Assembly: GCA_024516035.1 (NCBI GenBank)
Contig: CM044957.1
Location: 15,076,564-15,140,563, forward strand
DNA from: Bactericera cockerelli
Taxonomy: Eukaryota; Arthropoda; Insecta; Hemiptera; Triozidae
Direction of reading: 5' to 3'
Length of the DNA stretch: 64,000 nt
The position numbers and the translations under genes were made by a program. Under the pieces are notes generated by a model, which did no database searches, was not told the DNA's origin, and saw only the letters and a program-made list of their open reading frames with translations. Shown here in pieces: positions 42,215 to 54,800 of the stretch. The stretch's first letter is position 1. The number at the start of each line of letters is the position of its first letter.

Positions 42215-42375
42215 TTATCTCTTTATAAATCTCGTACAGCTAGAGTTTCAATGGATAATAAAATGTTTTTTTCGTTAATCATACAAATTGATTTTCTTTT
42301 CTTTTTGAGATTTTAGTAAATAAATTGGACATTTCTAGTGTGACTCGTGTTATCACATCCAAGAAGGGCTTACAA

Positions 42376-42783
42376 TCAATAAATATACCGGTTGTTTCGT
42401 CCCTTCAAGAGTCCAACAAACACGTAGACCAGGGTGGGCGGCAGACACAGCCACAGGGGCAGAAACACGAACACGTACGGGAGATCAATCAGGTTCTCGA
42501 GCTTGGCGCAGAACACGAAGAGGGACACAATGAGGAGGAAGAGGCAGAGGAGGGACGCGACCTTGGAGTAGATGAGAGGGGAGTGGTGGGCGATGCTGCT
42601 GTACTTGCACGCGTGCACCAGCTTGATGCTGAGACAGCAGAAGAGCAGCAGGAGGTAGGCCCACAGGGGAGCGAACACCAGGAACCAGTTCCACTGGGTG
42701 CGCACATCCAGCCGCAGCACCAGGAGGATCAGGAACACCAGGAACAGGAACCAGGTGAACAGAGCGCGGTGCAGCACGGTCAT
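42376..42783 (-). CDS. TMEM60: Transmembrane protein 60
   Basis: A single coding exon of 135 codons. The N-terminal half (ALFTWFLFLVFLILLVLRLD then WNWFLVFAPLW) and the segment VFCAKLENLIDLPYVFVFLP closely follow vertebrate TMEM60 (133 residues). Four hydrophobic segments are visible, at about residues 7-25, 35-55, 73-93 and 97-120, so it is a small multi-pass membrane protein of unknown molecular function, related to the TMEM185 group. A good acceptor (TTTGTCGCAG) lies five bases before the ATG, so there is a spliced 5' UTR exon upstream that I did not find. It lies 0.4 kb upstream of mib2 on the same strand. Confidence 0.92.
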   Translation of the reverse strand: MTVLHRALFTWFLFLVFLILLVLRLDVRTQWNWFLVFAPLWAYLLLLFCCLSIKLVHACKYSSIAHHSPLIYSKVASLLCLFLLIVSLFVFCAKLENLIDLPYVFVFLPLWLCLPPTLVYVFVGLLKGRNNRYIY

Positions 42784-44749
42784 GAAACCTGCGACAAACA
42801 GAGATTTTTTTTATTTTTTTATTCAGCAAAAATTTATAAATATATTTTTTTAAATACAAATTCGTTTAACTCATAGATAAAACACCTCCCGCATATCTGC
42901 TATCCTCTTCATTGTTCCCAACACACTTTGAATATTTTTATTTATTTGTACAAGAATGATATTATAACAATACATCTACTATAAGCTAAGTCTAACTTCT
43001 GAGGAGGAGAAGGAATTTAAAGAGTGCTCTTATTCCAGGAGTCGTTTTTGATGCTATTAAAAACAATAATACTCTTTAGCCAACTTTAGTGGAATGTAAT
43101 CACCAGGCTAGGTTAATGGATAAAGCATTCTGTACCACCTAAATGTGTAACCTTTATATTAAAATAATTTGACTATACCTGAACTCTCCACTGATTTTCT
43201 GTCTTATAGCATACAACACACATGCCTCTACACTAGATCTTAAGTTTTAATATACTACCAATCGAAAGAAATGTGTAAGTAGATTTCACTTAATAATCAA
43301 TACCTATTTTGTATACCCTGTTAATGCAACTGCATGTTTAATGAATCCAAATAGAGGTCAGGCAACCGGTATGCACATGGGGCTGGCTTTGCACATAGCA
43401 TAAAAAAGGCCTGTGCAGGTTAAAATAAGCAATTAATGTATTTGTGTATTTACCTGTTAAGATAAAGTGCTACGGGAGAATTTGGTAATGCTGGCACAAA
43501 GCATGTAAATTATCTGTCTGGTGCAATTTTCAACAAGTTTAGCAGTAGTGAGCAGGAAAATCTAAAAAATAAATAAAATTTAAACTGTATAAGAAAAAAG
43601 AAAAGTTGTTTATTAAGGTAAAATAATACAATTATTATGGTGAATTAATAGCTCAGATTGAAACTGTGTTGGATTTTTTTTTTTAAGTTGTCATATTTGT
43701 GTTATTTCACAATGTCATATCACAATTAATCAAAATCACTTTACTTATCCAAGCTATACTGATAGTACAAATGTCAGTTTAGATTGGTAATATAAGACCA
43801 ATGAAGTACAAATGAGTAGAAGGTACTCTTTTCAATAAGTTTATCAATCAGTACTTCAGTATTTTATTTGCACTTGATGTAGGTGAAGGTGCAAATAAAA
43901 TATTGTTATTAATCTCTTGGAAAAGGTACCACAAGTTTCAACTTAATTAGTGATTTTGAAGAAAGAAAAAATAATCTGAGACATATATTTTAGATCTCAT
44001 TATATTTAGGTCTTTCCTTTTTAGGATTTGAACTTGTCCTCTTTATTAAAAATTATGTTTATATTGGATAGAATACAAGAGTAAATCTTATTTGAACTAC
44101 CAAAATGAGACAAATAATTCTAATTTACTCTTTCAAGAGAACAATAGAATTGAGAGAATCATTTTATTGTATAATATTATGTTCTTATGTTTAGTGTACT
44201 CATTTTTTATAGTCAACACAGACAAATTAAATATCAGACACTAAAATACACATACATAAAATATTTGATATTACATAATATAAATTGTATTTTATTTATT
44301 CAATTCAATTTTCACATTACTAAAATCAATCGAAAAATTCTGATTCCAGCAAGCCCCCACCACACTAGCTGCATTCCCCCTCGGCACCTCAACACCAAAA
44401 ATGTGCCTTGAATACATTGCCATTCTTCTCCACAATCATTTTCCCATTATTACTTTTCAACAATCCTATTCCAAATCACATCAAATGTTTTAACTGCAAA
44501 TCCAATCAACTCATTCTCAAGCTTTTTCCTAAACACCTTTTCAGATGTTACACATAATGTGTTTTCATTGTGTTCTTATGCAACAAATATAGTGGTTAGC
44601 TACACATTACAAATCTCAAAATTTCATAGCCTATCCATATTCCTTCTTGTAATCCACACAAATAGCTACTCATTTCTTCTGATGAACAGAGCAAAAATTC
44701 TGTATTAAAAAAAAAGAAAAGAAAAGATGAGTGTTCACAACCATTTTTA
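42784..44749. other. Gene-free AT-rich stretch upstream of TMEM60
   Basis: It probably contains the TMEM60 5' UTR intron and first exon. A donor-like sequence on the minus strand (AACAGGTAAATAC, near 43450) is one weak candidate. No other feature seen. Confidence 0.35.
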
Positions 44750-44915
44750 TTTTGTAGCCATGAAACAGGACCTACTATAGACACTTGTGGTCTGTGTTTT
44801 ACCCTGCTCATCCCATAGTGTGCCTCCCCTCTGATGGGTGAGAAGTGACACAATACTTCCATGCGCGGATATAGCCCTCTTGTACTGGGGGGGCACAATC
44901 GCACAATATACCTAA

Positions 44916-45640
44916 CTAGCGGGTTGCACCCGCCGCTTCGCAAGCCTATCACACACACACACACACCCACCAGACCACACCACACAACACCACACCACAC
45001 CCCACACACCACACCACACCACACACACACACACACACACACACCACGCACCCACCACACACACACAAACCACAAACACACATCACACACACACATCACA
45101 CACACACATCACACACACACAAATGTCAATATTTTTCGTGTCATCCATCCATTTCTTGTCCTTAAACGAGTTCAAGAATGGCTCATCAGAATTTCGCGAT
45201 CAATATGTCAAATGAAGACTACAACCCTTGCAAAAACATTCTCGCTTTGAGTTAATAGTTCGTCATGACATATTTCGAGAAAAAATGTCAGCCAGGTCAA
45301 AAAACGTAAATACTTTTTGTTTACCCATCCATTTTATGTCCTTACTCAACGTAGCTCAAGAACGGGTCATCAGAATTTCGTGATTGATATCTCAAATGAA
45401 AACTTGAACCCTTGCTTAAAACTTTCTATTTTTGAGTTGATACGCCGCCGCCGTGGCGCCGTCACGACAAATTTTGAGAGAAAAAAATGTCAATTCCGTC
45501 GAAAAATGTGATTTTTTTTGTCACCCATCCATTTTTTGTCCTTACCCGTTTAGCTGAACCCTAGAGATATATTCCCTGATCCAAATGGACCTAAAGGTAA
45601 AATTTCAGGTTTCTCGGACAATCTGTGTGGATTTGACAAC
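44916..45640 (-). mobile_element. Helitron copy F3, 5' truncated
   Basis: Minus-strand 3' end GTGCAACCCGCTAG followed by T, as in F2, then an AC-rich tract and units of about 180-200 bp sharing CATCCATTT-TTGTCCTTA and TCATCAGAATTTCG. The expected TCTCTATATATA start is missing. Confidence 0.65.
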
Positions 45641-45660
45641 TTTATTATTTAGTTATTTCT

Positions 45661-46230
45661 TATTGGTCTTAGAATTGTGAATTATTTTGAGTCCCGTGCA
45701 CCCCTAACTTATTAAGATTTTTTTACAGGATTAGTCTTAGAATTGGGAATTATTTTGATCCCGTGCCCCCTAACTTATTGAGATTTTTTTACGGGATTAG
45801 TCTTAGAATTGGGAATTATTTTGGGGCCCGTGCCCCCCTAACTTATTGAGATCTTTTTTTTTTACGGGATTAGTCTTAGAATTGGGAATTTTTTTGGGGC
45901 CCGTGCACTCTTAACTTATTCAGATCTTTTTTTTACGGGATTAGTCTTAGAATTGGGAATTATTTTGGGGCCTGTGCCCCCCTAAGTCATTGAGATTTTT
46001 TTTTACGGGATTAGTCTTAGAATTGGGAATTATTTTGGGGCCCGTGCCCCCCTAACTCTTTGGGATCTTTTTTTTACGGGATTAGTCTTAGAATTGGGAA
46101 TTATTTTGGGGCCCGTGCCCCCCTAACTCATTGGGATCTTTTTTTTTACGGATTAGTCTTAGAATTGGGAATTATGTATATTGGGGCCCATGCCCCCCTA
46201 ACTCATTGAGATTTTTTTTTTTACGGGATT
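45661..46230. repeat. About 70-bp tandem repeat, eight units
   Basis: Each unit carries GGGATTAGTCTTAGAATTGG, GGGCCCGTGCCCCCCTAACT and a T-run ending TTTAC. The GTGCCCCCC phrase also occurs next to the right terminal repeat of the surrounding transposon. Confidence 0.93.
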
Positions 46231-46555
46231 AGGTATAATGAAATTTGAGAAACACCGCTTACCGAAAAAATCTGGGGGGGCACGTGCCCCCCGTGCCCCC
46301 CCCTATATCCGCGCATGAATACTTCCCAATTAGGTGCTGGGTCAACACGTATTGCTTGCAATCAAACCCAAGCTGTCTTGACTACTAATAAATAAATTCA
46401 AATTCATAGTACATAAATAGGTGAGGAAAGTTATAATGCAATAAATGAAATCAACTTATCAAACAATCAATAATAAAATATAATCCTTTTCTGCCATTTG
46501 AGGTCATTTTAGATTAAAATGGCTGTAAATCATAATGAATTTAATCATGAAACTT

Positions 46556-46686
46556 AGGGCGGAATTAATAGACAACATCAATAACTTAAGTCGTTGGTAA
46601 GTGTCAATTTTCCCTATCTTACACAGTACGCAATCTGTGACTTAGCGCCACAGAGGTATTACAAAAATGTCTATTAATTCCGCCCT
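46556..46686. mobile_element. MITE-A, left partner of an inverted pair
   Basis: AGGGCGGAATTAATAGACAA to TCTATTAATTCCGCCCT, nearly identical to the 29309 copy. Confidence 0.88.
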
Positions 46687-46687
46687 T

Positions 46688-46822
46688 AGGATGGAATTAA
46701 TAGATGTTTTCGTAATAGGTACCTCTGTGGCGCTAAGTCATGGATTGCATACTGTGTAAGATACTGAAAACCAACTCTTAGCAATGACTTGTGATATAGA
46801 ATTTGTCTATTAATTTCACCCT
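46688..46822. mobile_element. MITE-A, right partner of an inverted pair
   Basis: AGGATGGAATTAATAGATGT to ATTAATTTCACCCT, in the opposite orientation to its left neighbour and separated from it by a single T. Confidence 0.82.
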
Positions 46823-46939
46823 TAGTCTTGACCAGTAAACCTTTCTATATTGAACATTAACATGTTCCAAATCATGATGTTAATTTAAAAAAAAAATCAT
46901 AATTATTTGCTCTTGTTAGCTTTAGCTTTAATAGTTTTA

Positions 46940-47110
46940 ATCTGACCAGCTACCAGCATTAACCTCGCCCAGCCTGGGTTGGGCCCAAAATGCCAGCCTC
47001 ATGTGTTTGGAGGGAAAAGATTTTTTTGGTTGGAAAATTCTGCACCCAACCTGAGGATTGAACTCTGGACTACAGACATTAGTCACAACCATTACACCAT
47101 GGAGGCTGAC
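46940..47110. repeat. Dispersed repeat family S5
   Basis: CATTAACCTCGCCCAGCCTG and CACAACCATTACACCATGGA recur in parts at 53795, 55290, 52680 and 62640. The second phrase looks like a degenerate tRNA-type head. Confidence 0.5.
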
Positions 47111-47664
47111 AACTTTATTAGTAAATTTAGAGAGATTTTTTGTATTATAAATATGAATTATAAATAATTTAAGTTGTAGAATAATTAATAATGATATGTG
47201 TAATAAATTCACCAGTTCAATTTAGTGCTATCAGAAAACAATGTAATAGGTACTTAAAAGGGAATGAGTAATACCTACCTAATATCTACACACTCATGAA
47301 TTGATAACAAAAAACACAATACATAAAGTGTTTGTTCAATCATTATAGAAGCTTATCCAAACAAATACCTTGGACTCAACGAGAAAAACTGGATTTGAAT
47401 AAACATAATACATCAAACAACATGTAAGATATTTTAGTTTCAAGGAGAATCGAATAGGAATTTTCTTTGAAAACAATGTTGTTCATGAATCTTACCTAAT
47501 GATCTTGTGTGTATGACGTACAGAGAACACTCAACACTACAGATTCTGTTCTAAGATCTAATTCTCAATGGATTTATTGTATTTATAGTAGGAATATGAA
47601 GATTCAGAAGATCAATCACAATAAAATCTGTAAGTTCATAAAACCTGTACCATCAAGAAAAACG

Positions 47665-48048
47665 TCAGAATTTCTTGATATAAAATAACGTCTGGTTAGT
47701 CTGGCTTTTTTTCGAAACTTTTCTATTTGGAGAAATTTCAAATTTTCCTTTTATAGATTTTTCTAAAAATCCGCTGAATGTTATCAGCGCTAGTGTTGCA
47801 TGCAGTAAATTCCCTCTGTAGCTCTGTGCAGCACGGACCATGGCGGGAATTTGAAAACTTGTTCCACAAAATATGGTATTCAATTCCTCTCGTGATACTT
47901 TCCTGCTTGTCTCCTCGTCCTTCATTTTCAGCAAAAAGAGTTTCATTTTCAGCATAGGTAGGAACGTTGAGTTTTTATGAACATGTACTTCAAATTTTAT
48001 TTTTCTATCAGCATCCATCGAATTTGGTTTCTTTATTACCATACGCAT
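47665..48048 (-). other. Unrecognised 127-codon open frame
   Basis: An ATG-started frame, rich in Lys and hydrophobic residues, with no family I recognise and no clear splice signals of its own. It lies 0.8 kb upstream of the Beat-like gene on the other strand. It may be chance or a retroelement scrap. Confidence 0.18.
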
Positions 48049-48533
48049 TCAAGGTCCCCCCCCCCCACGCTTTCTTAACCTTGCTAAATGTTGCTTACGA
48101 TTATCTTCAGCCTTCTTACGAGAACCGGTACCATTTTCTTCTCATTCATGATCTTCGTAGATCAAAAATAGCTCCAACAAGAAAGCAGGACACAATACGA
48201 CCAAAAGAAACAGTTCTAAACTTCCGGCAAAGCTTGGAATGTTACATAGAAGAAAACTAAAAAACCTTTCGTTTCTTTTGACACGTTCAAAATTTCATTC
48301 AGTTATCAGTTTGGAATGCAAGTATTGAGTAGGCAGTCTGACGCATATTTCATTTCATAATTTACGAAAATGCAAAAAAAATTCCGGACGTTTTAAAATC
48401 GCGCGTATTTTTTTTTTTTTTTTTTCTTCACAACGCCCAACTTCTTTAACGAAGCAAGTGTTGTTAGATAGGTAATATCTACCCTTTTATATTTACTATC
48501 TACTGATAAATTTAACCCCAAGTGAGATAGAAG

Positions 48534-48712
48534 GGTTGGGTGGAAGAGATTGCCAAAGGCAATAACCCCGCCCTTTAGTTAGGACACATATTATGTTTAT
48601 ATTTATTTATTTTTTCTTTAAAAAATTCTTCTATTATATTGTATTTTAATTTGTAATTATTTGTGTTGTATATAATATGTCCTATTAATAAAGTGTAAAT
48701 AAATAAATAGAA
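48534..48712 (+). repeat. Family L tail, most complete copy
   Basis: GGGTTGGGTGGAAGAGATTG, GCCCTTTAGTTAGGACACAT, a T-rich body, then GTCCTATTAATAAAGTGTAA and TAAA repeats. The AATAAA-like end suggests a polymerase II retroelement. Confidence 0.82.
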
Positions 48713-48889
48713 ATATAAATAGGCTACAGTCAACAAAATTGTTTTACTTAAAATGTTCTGTACTTTACCGAATATATTTTTGTATATTTTTTTAGCAAAA
48801 TCATGAGAAGATTGAGATGTGACGTGACTATGAGACTGTCCGGCTGACTTGACCAGTTCTCAAAAACAGCGGATTCAAGTCAAAAAGAA

Positions 48890-51800
48890 ATGTGGCCATT
48901 CCTGAGCATCTGCATTCTGTCAGTCATGTCTGGTAAGTCTGAGGGCTGAATTATAAAACAGGAATGAATTTAAAATAATAATAAATATTTAGTCTTATCT
49001 AATGATCAAAGAAGTAGTTTGTCTTATCTAAAAATAAAATAAAAATAAGTCAGCTATCCCTCAAGTCGGAGTTTCAACCAATCACATCGCACTATTATCC
49101 GATTTTTCTTAGGTGATTAAAAAAAAAAACACTAAAATGATGGTTTCACTACTTCCAAAAGAATTAAAAGAGCTATTGACCGATTGCCATTAATCACACC
49201 ATGTAGTACTTAATGTATCAGTTTATTATGTGTTTCTATGTGTTATTATATCACAATTTTAGTGGGTAGCGCAGAATTATAGGACTTTTCCGTATCTTTA
49301 ATATCCCAATATTTTATTTTTGCCTATAACTCCGGCACTGGTCGCTGCTAACATTAAAGCAGCTACTCATTTTTGCTCACGAGGTATGAGTGGACCCCCC
49401 CGAACACCCAAGTACAGAGCAGAAAAAATACTGTCCCGCTGGGGATCGAACCCAGGTCACCGTGCGTGCAATGCGTAGCGCGCTAACTCACTCGGCGACG
49501 GTGACTACTATATTATTTCTATAAATATGGGTGATTTATGATTATTACTTCCGGAGTGAATTTTTTTTTTTTTTTTTACACTGTAAATGATACCAAAATA
49601 TAAAGAAAAACAAAACATGTTCAAAATGTGTCATCACCATCACTCACTCGAGCAAACGAAAATGATGTGAAATTGATATATTATTCTTTGGTCATGTGGA
49701 CAGACATATCTGTCAGTAGATGGAATCACAATTTCGAACGATACAAAACTTATTTTTGACATTTGGCCTATCACTTGTATCAATCAACACAGTTAATATT
49801 GACTTGTCACAAATACAATGTACATAGATTGAGTAATGACTGTTCGGATTGTATTGTGTTCATAAGTTATTTTCTGAAATACGTAAATGATTAATAATAA
49901 TTGATTAGGTAATTGCGAAAATGAGAAGGAATATAATGAAAAAGAAAGAAAAAAGAAAGAGACAGTAGATAACAAAAGGATTAAGAAAAAAAAGAGCTCC
50001 CCCCCCCCCCCCCCCAATCACTTTTGCACATTCCTTAACCTTATCTTCTTTTTAGTCCAGTAACGTCACCTTGTCACCTTTGGACGGTACTCTTAGGAAG
50101 ATACCACCCATTTTTCTTTTTAATGATATTGTATACAAAGTAAAATTAAAAAAAAATCTACATAGCTGGAATTCGAACTCTCAGATCACCACTTGCAAGC
50201 CGAGGGCGCTATTTATTCAGTCAAGGTGACTAATAGTAGTAAAAAGAAGTGAGATTTACCACCCGTCAAGTCTAATCTATCAAGATAATACTAATCACAT
50301 TGAAACAAGACCCGCGCTTCGGATATGGAATGTAAATTTAATGTAACGCCGAGTGAGAATTAACTATTTAACTAATTACGAGAATATTATATGTGTTATA
50401 GATACAAAATATATGTGGATTAAAATATATTCCTGACATGACATGAAGCGAAAATCCTTTGATGTGCTCATGTTCCTAATTTTCTAAATAAAATGTATGA
50501 ATTATAATACTTCAAATTTATTTTAGAAACTTCGCGGTATTACCCTCTTCTGACTTCTATACCCGAATTCCAAGCTTCTCAAAGTGAAAATTCGGGGATA
50601 TTTCTGCCGGAAAAAAAATCTTGGAAAATCGGGTCTAAAACTAATTCAGTGAAATTTTGACTTTTCATTATCTTTTATTTGTTCTGTGAACTGTAGAACT
50701 TTATTTCTTAATCGCAATGAAAATATTTTTCAATTCGCCTTTTGGTGAGTTTGAAAATCTAGAATACTAATCGGTTCAATTTAAGGGTCGTACGAAGTCG
50801 CGTTTGAGATTGAAGTAAAATAGAATTCATGATCGTAGACTTTGTACTGCCCTTAAATTGAACCGATTAGTATACTAACTTTTAAGGACATCAATGAGAA
50901 GAATAAAAAGGGCCATGAAACGTCTCGAATCCCATAAACTCTGCCTGGCGCAAATTTAAGACCTCAATGAACATGACTTACACTACGACTATCTACCAAT
51001 TTACCAACCTCCATATTTTAGCAACTGAGCAAGAATTTTCCCTTGAGATATACAGACATATTGTATAACTATAATACCTATTTAAAAGTACCGTCCGACC
51101 CCCATCTCAAAAAAATAAAGAAAAAAAAATTGCCTCAAAGATCCCCAGATAGCACAATACATAACCTCGCGGGAAGCCTTGCTTTTACAGACGCTCAAAT
51201 AAGCGCAGTCAGTAAGAGTGAATCTTACTTCCTGTAAACGTGAATAGGCTTGAATTCAAGTTGCTTAAGTAAACGTTCAGCACGATTGAGGTAATATCAC
51301 AGAAGCACTGAAGAGCAAGGCAGATGGATAAGATAGGCAGGTACATAATATTTATCACCCTAATGAGCTTTCTCTCTCGTTCACATCTCATAAAAAATCA
51401 CTTCACTTGGAGAACGGAAATGTTGGGTCCATTTAGAGTTTTGGAAACACGCCATAAAGAGCATTGACGTTACCTTAATTACCACGAGCACAGATGTGAT
51501 CCTAGTTCTGTGGAAGACATGGCTTTATGGATTAGAAATAATATTTATAAGTTGTAAATTCCTCTGTCTGTCTATCCCGGTAGCTCAGTGGTAAAGGCGG
51601 CACTCTGTGAATCCAAAGATTCCAGAGTTCGTGGGTTCGAAACCCAGCCGGGATATGACAAGTTATCTTCCCATTTGGGATATTGAATTATTGACCACAT
51701 AATAATATGTGTTGGGCTTACTGTTAAAATAATGGGACTTATTAGTCCTAATCGGGTAGTATGAATAAAGCGATATTATTATGATTACTATTTCCATTGT

Positions 51801-54800
51801 ACATCTGCTACGAAAGAGGCTTGATCGGTTCTACACTGACTTTGCATGCTGGAGATCAGGGTTAGAATACCAACAGTTAGAAATTTCGCCAACTGAATTA
51901 AATTTCTAGCATGGATTTGTAGGGTTAAAAATTAGCTCAGTAATCACTGTAACCAGCGTTCTTGTCTTCTTGTATCATAATAATAATAATAACAACCCTC
52001 TCTTGTCTTTACCGGGCCGACTTTACTTATTAATTCTCAGTGCATTCTATAAAAGAATTCATAAAGCAGTCGTTTCCCTATCTTTCTTTTTCAGTACAAC
52101 AAAGAAATCATCAACAGAAAAGTTAAAGAAAATGTACAATTTTTAACCCCGTGTTTACCGAGGAGACACACTATGAACCGAAAGGGATCACGGATTTCAT
52201 GTGTAAACTGTAAACAGTTTTTTTTTCTCAGATAAAATTGAAATATAAAACAGGGGCATTTCATTCATAACAGCGCAGATATCTAGATTTAATATTCACA
52301 TTCATACCGTCGCACATTTTATTTCTATGTAACAAATCATTCCTGTTATCCCGTGATACATATGATAGGTGCGGATGTGGATTTCAATTCAATCTTTTCA
52401 CTCACTCCCATTCCTCCCCTATACTCCCTGTGGAAGTTGACCCGATGGAATTTAAATGACTCCCATAAAACCTCCAAAACAGCAGTTACATGATGTATTC
52501 CAAAACTAATGCAAAATTGGTATATTTGCTTACACGGTTTCTCTACTGTAACATTTTAATATCGGCAATTTATCCTCTATTTTAATATCGGCCCAGACGG
52601 TTCCTCTTCTGTAGCATTTTAATACCGGCAATTTATCCTCTATACACTGGAATTTCACAAACCAGCTCTGTGTGTCTGTTACCTTCGCCCAGCTTGGGTT
52701 GAGTCGCACACGGCCAGAATAATGATCTTGTGTTCCAGGACTACAAAGCCTGGACATCTCGCTACAGGTCCCCGCAATAGCTCCAGAATAATCATCCAGA
52801 ATAATGATCTTGTGTTCCAGGACTACAGAGCCTGGACATCTCGCTACAGGTCCCCGCAATAGCTCCAGAATAATCACCCAGAATAATGATCTTGTGTTCC
52901 AGGACTACAGAGCCTGGACATCTCGCTACAGGTCCCCGCAATAGCTCCAGAATAATCACCCAGAATAATGATCTTGTGTTCCAGGACTACAGAGCCTGGA
53001 CATCTCGCTACAGGTCCCCCCAATAGCTCCAGAATAATGATCTTGTGTTCCAGGACTACAGAGCCTGGACATCTCGGTACAGGTCCCCCCAATAGCTCCA
53101 GAATAATCACCCAGAATAATGATCTTGTGTTCCAGGACTACAGAGCCTGGACATCTCGCTACAGGTCCCCGCAATAGCTCTGCGCGGAGACAACATCACC
53201 CTGCGCTGCTCCTACGATCTGGAAGGGGAGATGCTCTACATGGTGAAGTGGTACAAGGGACCCGATGAATTCTTCCGCTTCACTCCCAAGGAGAAACCGC
53301 ACGTGCAGGTCTTCACCACGCCCGGGGTCCAAGTAAACGTGAGTAGTGAGTACTATGTTATACTTAGGGCGAAATTAATAGACAAATTCTATATCTCAAG
53401 TCATTGCTAAGCGCCGGTTTTCCCTTATTACACAGTACGCAATTCGTGACTTAGCGCCACAGAGGTATTACAAAAACGTCTATTAATTCCGCCCTTAAAG
53501 TACACTCATTTTTAACCCTGGAAGACTGAAGTTGAGCAACTTCAGTGAAAGTCACTTTTTCCAAACTGAGTTAACAAAAGTTTGGGCAAAATAGGGAAGA
53601 TATCAGAAAATCAATTTAGGCGCAAAGGTGAAAGGGATAACTGGAGCAACGTCCCTGCCTAGGATTATTTTCCCCGGGAAAACGAAGCATAGAAACTATT
53701 TTTTGTAAGTGCATGGTCATATCACGCATTCAACTGCATGGTCATATCACGACGGGTCTATTACCCTCCATTCACTGGAAAGTCACAAACGTGCTACCCA
53801 CATTAACCTCACTCAGTCTGGGTTGGGCCGGAATGCCAGCATCACGAAGTAATTGAATAAATTAAAGCTACTAATGTTAGTATCAAGTTGTATAAATTTT
53901 CCAGAAATTGGAAAATAACCACATAGAGACTTAGCACAGGTGTGTGACCCATTTATTTCCAATGACATAATATTTCTCCTTTAATTGAAGTGAAATTATG
54001 ATAATTTTTTCTGTCTAATTCGGGTTTCAGATGAACAAGTCGGATGATGACCAGGTGTTCCTCTCATCTGTACAGAAATCAACCAGTGGCAAATACAGGG
54101 TGGAAGTCACTACCGACGCTCCCATGTTTTACACAGCCATCGAGTCCGCACACCTTGAGGTTATCGGTAAAGCATCGCATCCACCATTCTGATCAAATAT
54201 TAAACTTACAGAATAGAGATCTTCTCTGGTAAAGCTCTTCCAAGAGCTTTGAGGGGGAATACTTGAAAAAAATAAAATAATAATAATAATAATCCAGAGA
54301 TGCAAAATTAATATCTGTGAACATTCTCCAATACAACGTATGGAGAAAATAGGTAATCTCACCAGCGGGGCGGGCTTAGATCTATTCCTTTGTAAAAGAT
54401 CGGATATTGATCTACTTTTTAATTAGGGAGGTAACTTTTGGTTATAAAATGATACCTAATGCGTTTGTTTTTATTTTTATTTTGCTCTTATTTTTATTTT
54501 TACTTGTGTTTTATTTTGTAATATTTGTTTCTTTTTGTAATAAATGGGGTCAACCCCCGTAGACTCATTCAAAAAAAAAAATAAAAAAAAATAAAAATAA
54601 TAATAATAATAATACAAACCTTGAAGTAGTTCGACTGACGAATTTTTATTCTTTGAAATGCAATACGTTTTTTGATGGTAAGAAATCAAGCTTATGGCCA
54701 GCAAGTCATAAATATGTGTTTGGTAAGTTTTAGAAGACAGAAAACAAACAAAAAATTGTTGGTAGTTGAAATGACCGTAGCTTTAGAATCTACTTCCCAA

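Larger units (their letters stand above)
44860..46317. mobile_element. TIR DNA transposon with perfect 8-bp target duplication
   Basis: The ends CATGCGCGGATATAG and CTATATCCGCGCATG are perfect 15-bp inverted repeats, and AATACTTC flanks both sides (44852-44859, 46318-46325). The uninterrupted target is seen in the family D copy at 34613. Eight-bp duplications fit hAT or P superfamilies; the CA start fits both. It has no transposase. Its body is a Helitron piece plus eight ~70-bp tandem units. Confidence 0.9.
44750..46372 (-). repeat. Repeat family D copy split by a TIR transposon
   Basis: GTAGCCATGAAACAGGACCT to GACACAATACTTC lies at 44750-44859, and the continuation CCCAATTAGGTGCTGGGTCA at 46326 onward. 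The intervening 1458 bp are a separate element. Confidence 0.82.

Noticed and set aside
44596..45250. His/Thr-rich and Cys/Val-rich frames
   Set aside because: AC-tract translation within Helitron F3 and its host element.
51571..51660. Functional tRNA gene
   Set aside because: The head shares a long specific tail with a second copy at 58881, so it is a SINE.
52530..53177. Repetitive frames on both strands
   Set aside because: They are translations of the 82-bp minisatellite; only the last unit is joined to a real exon.
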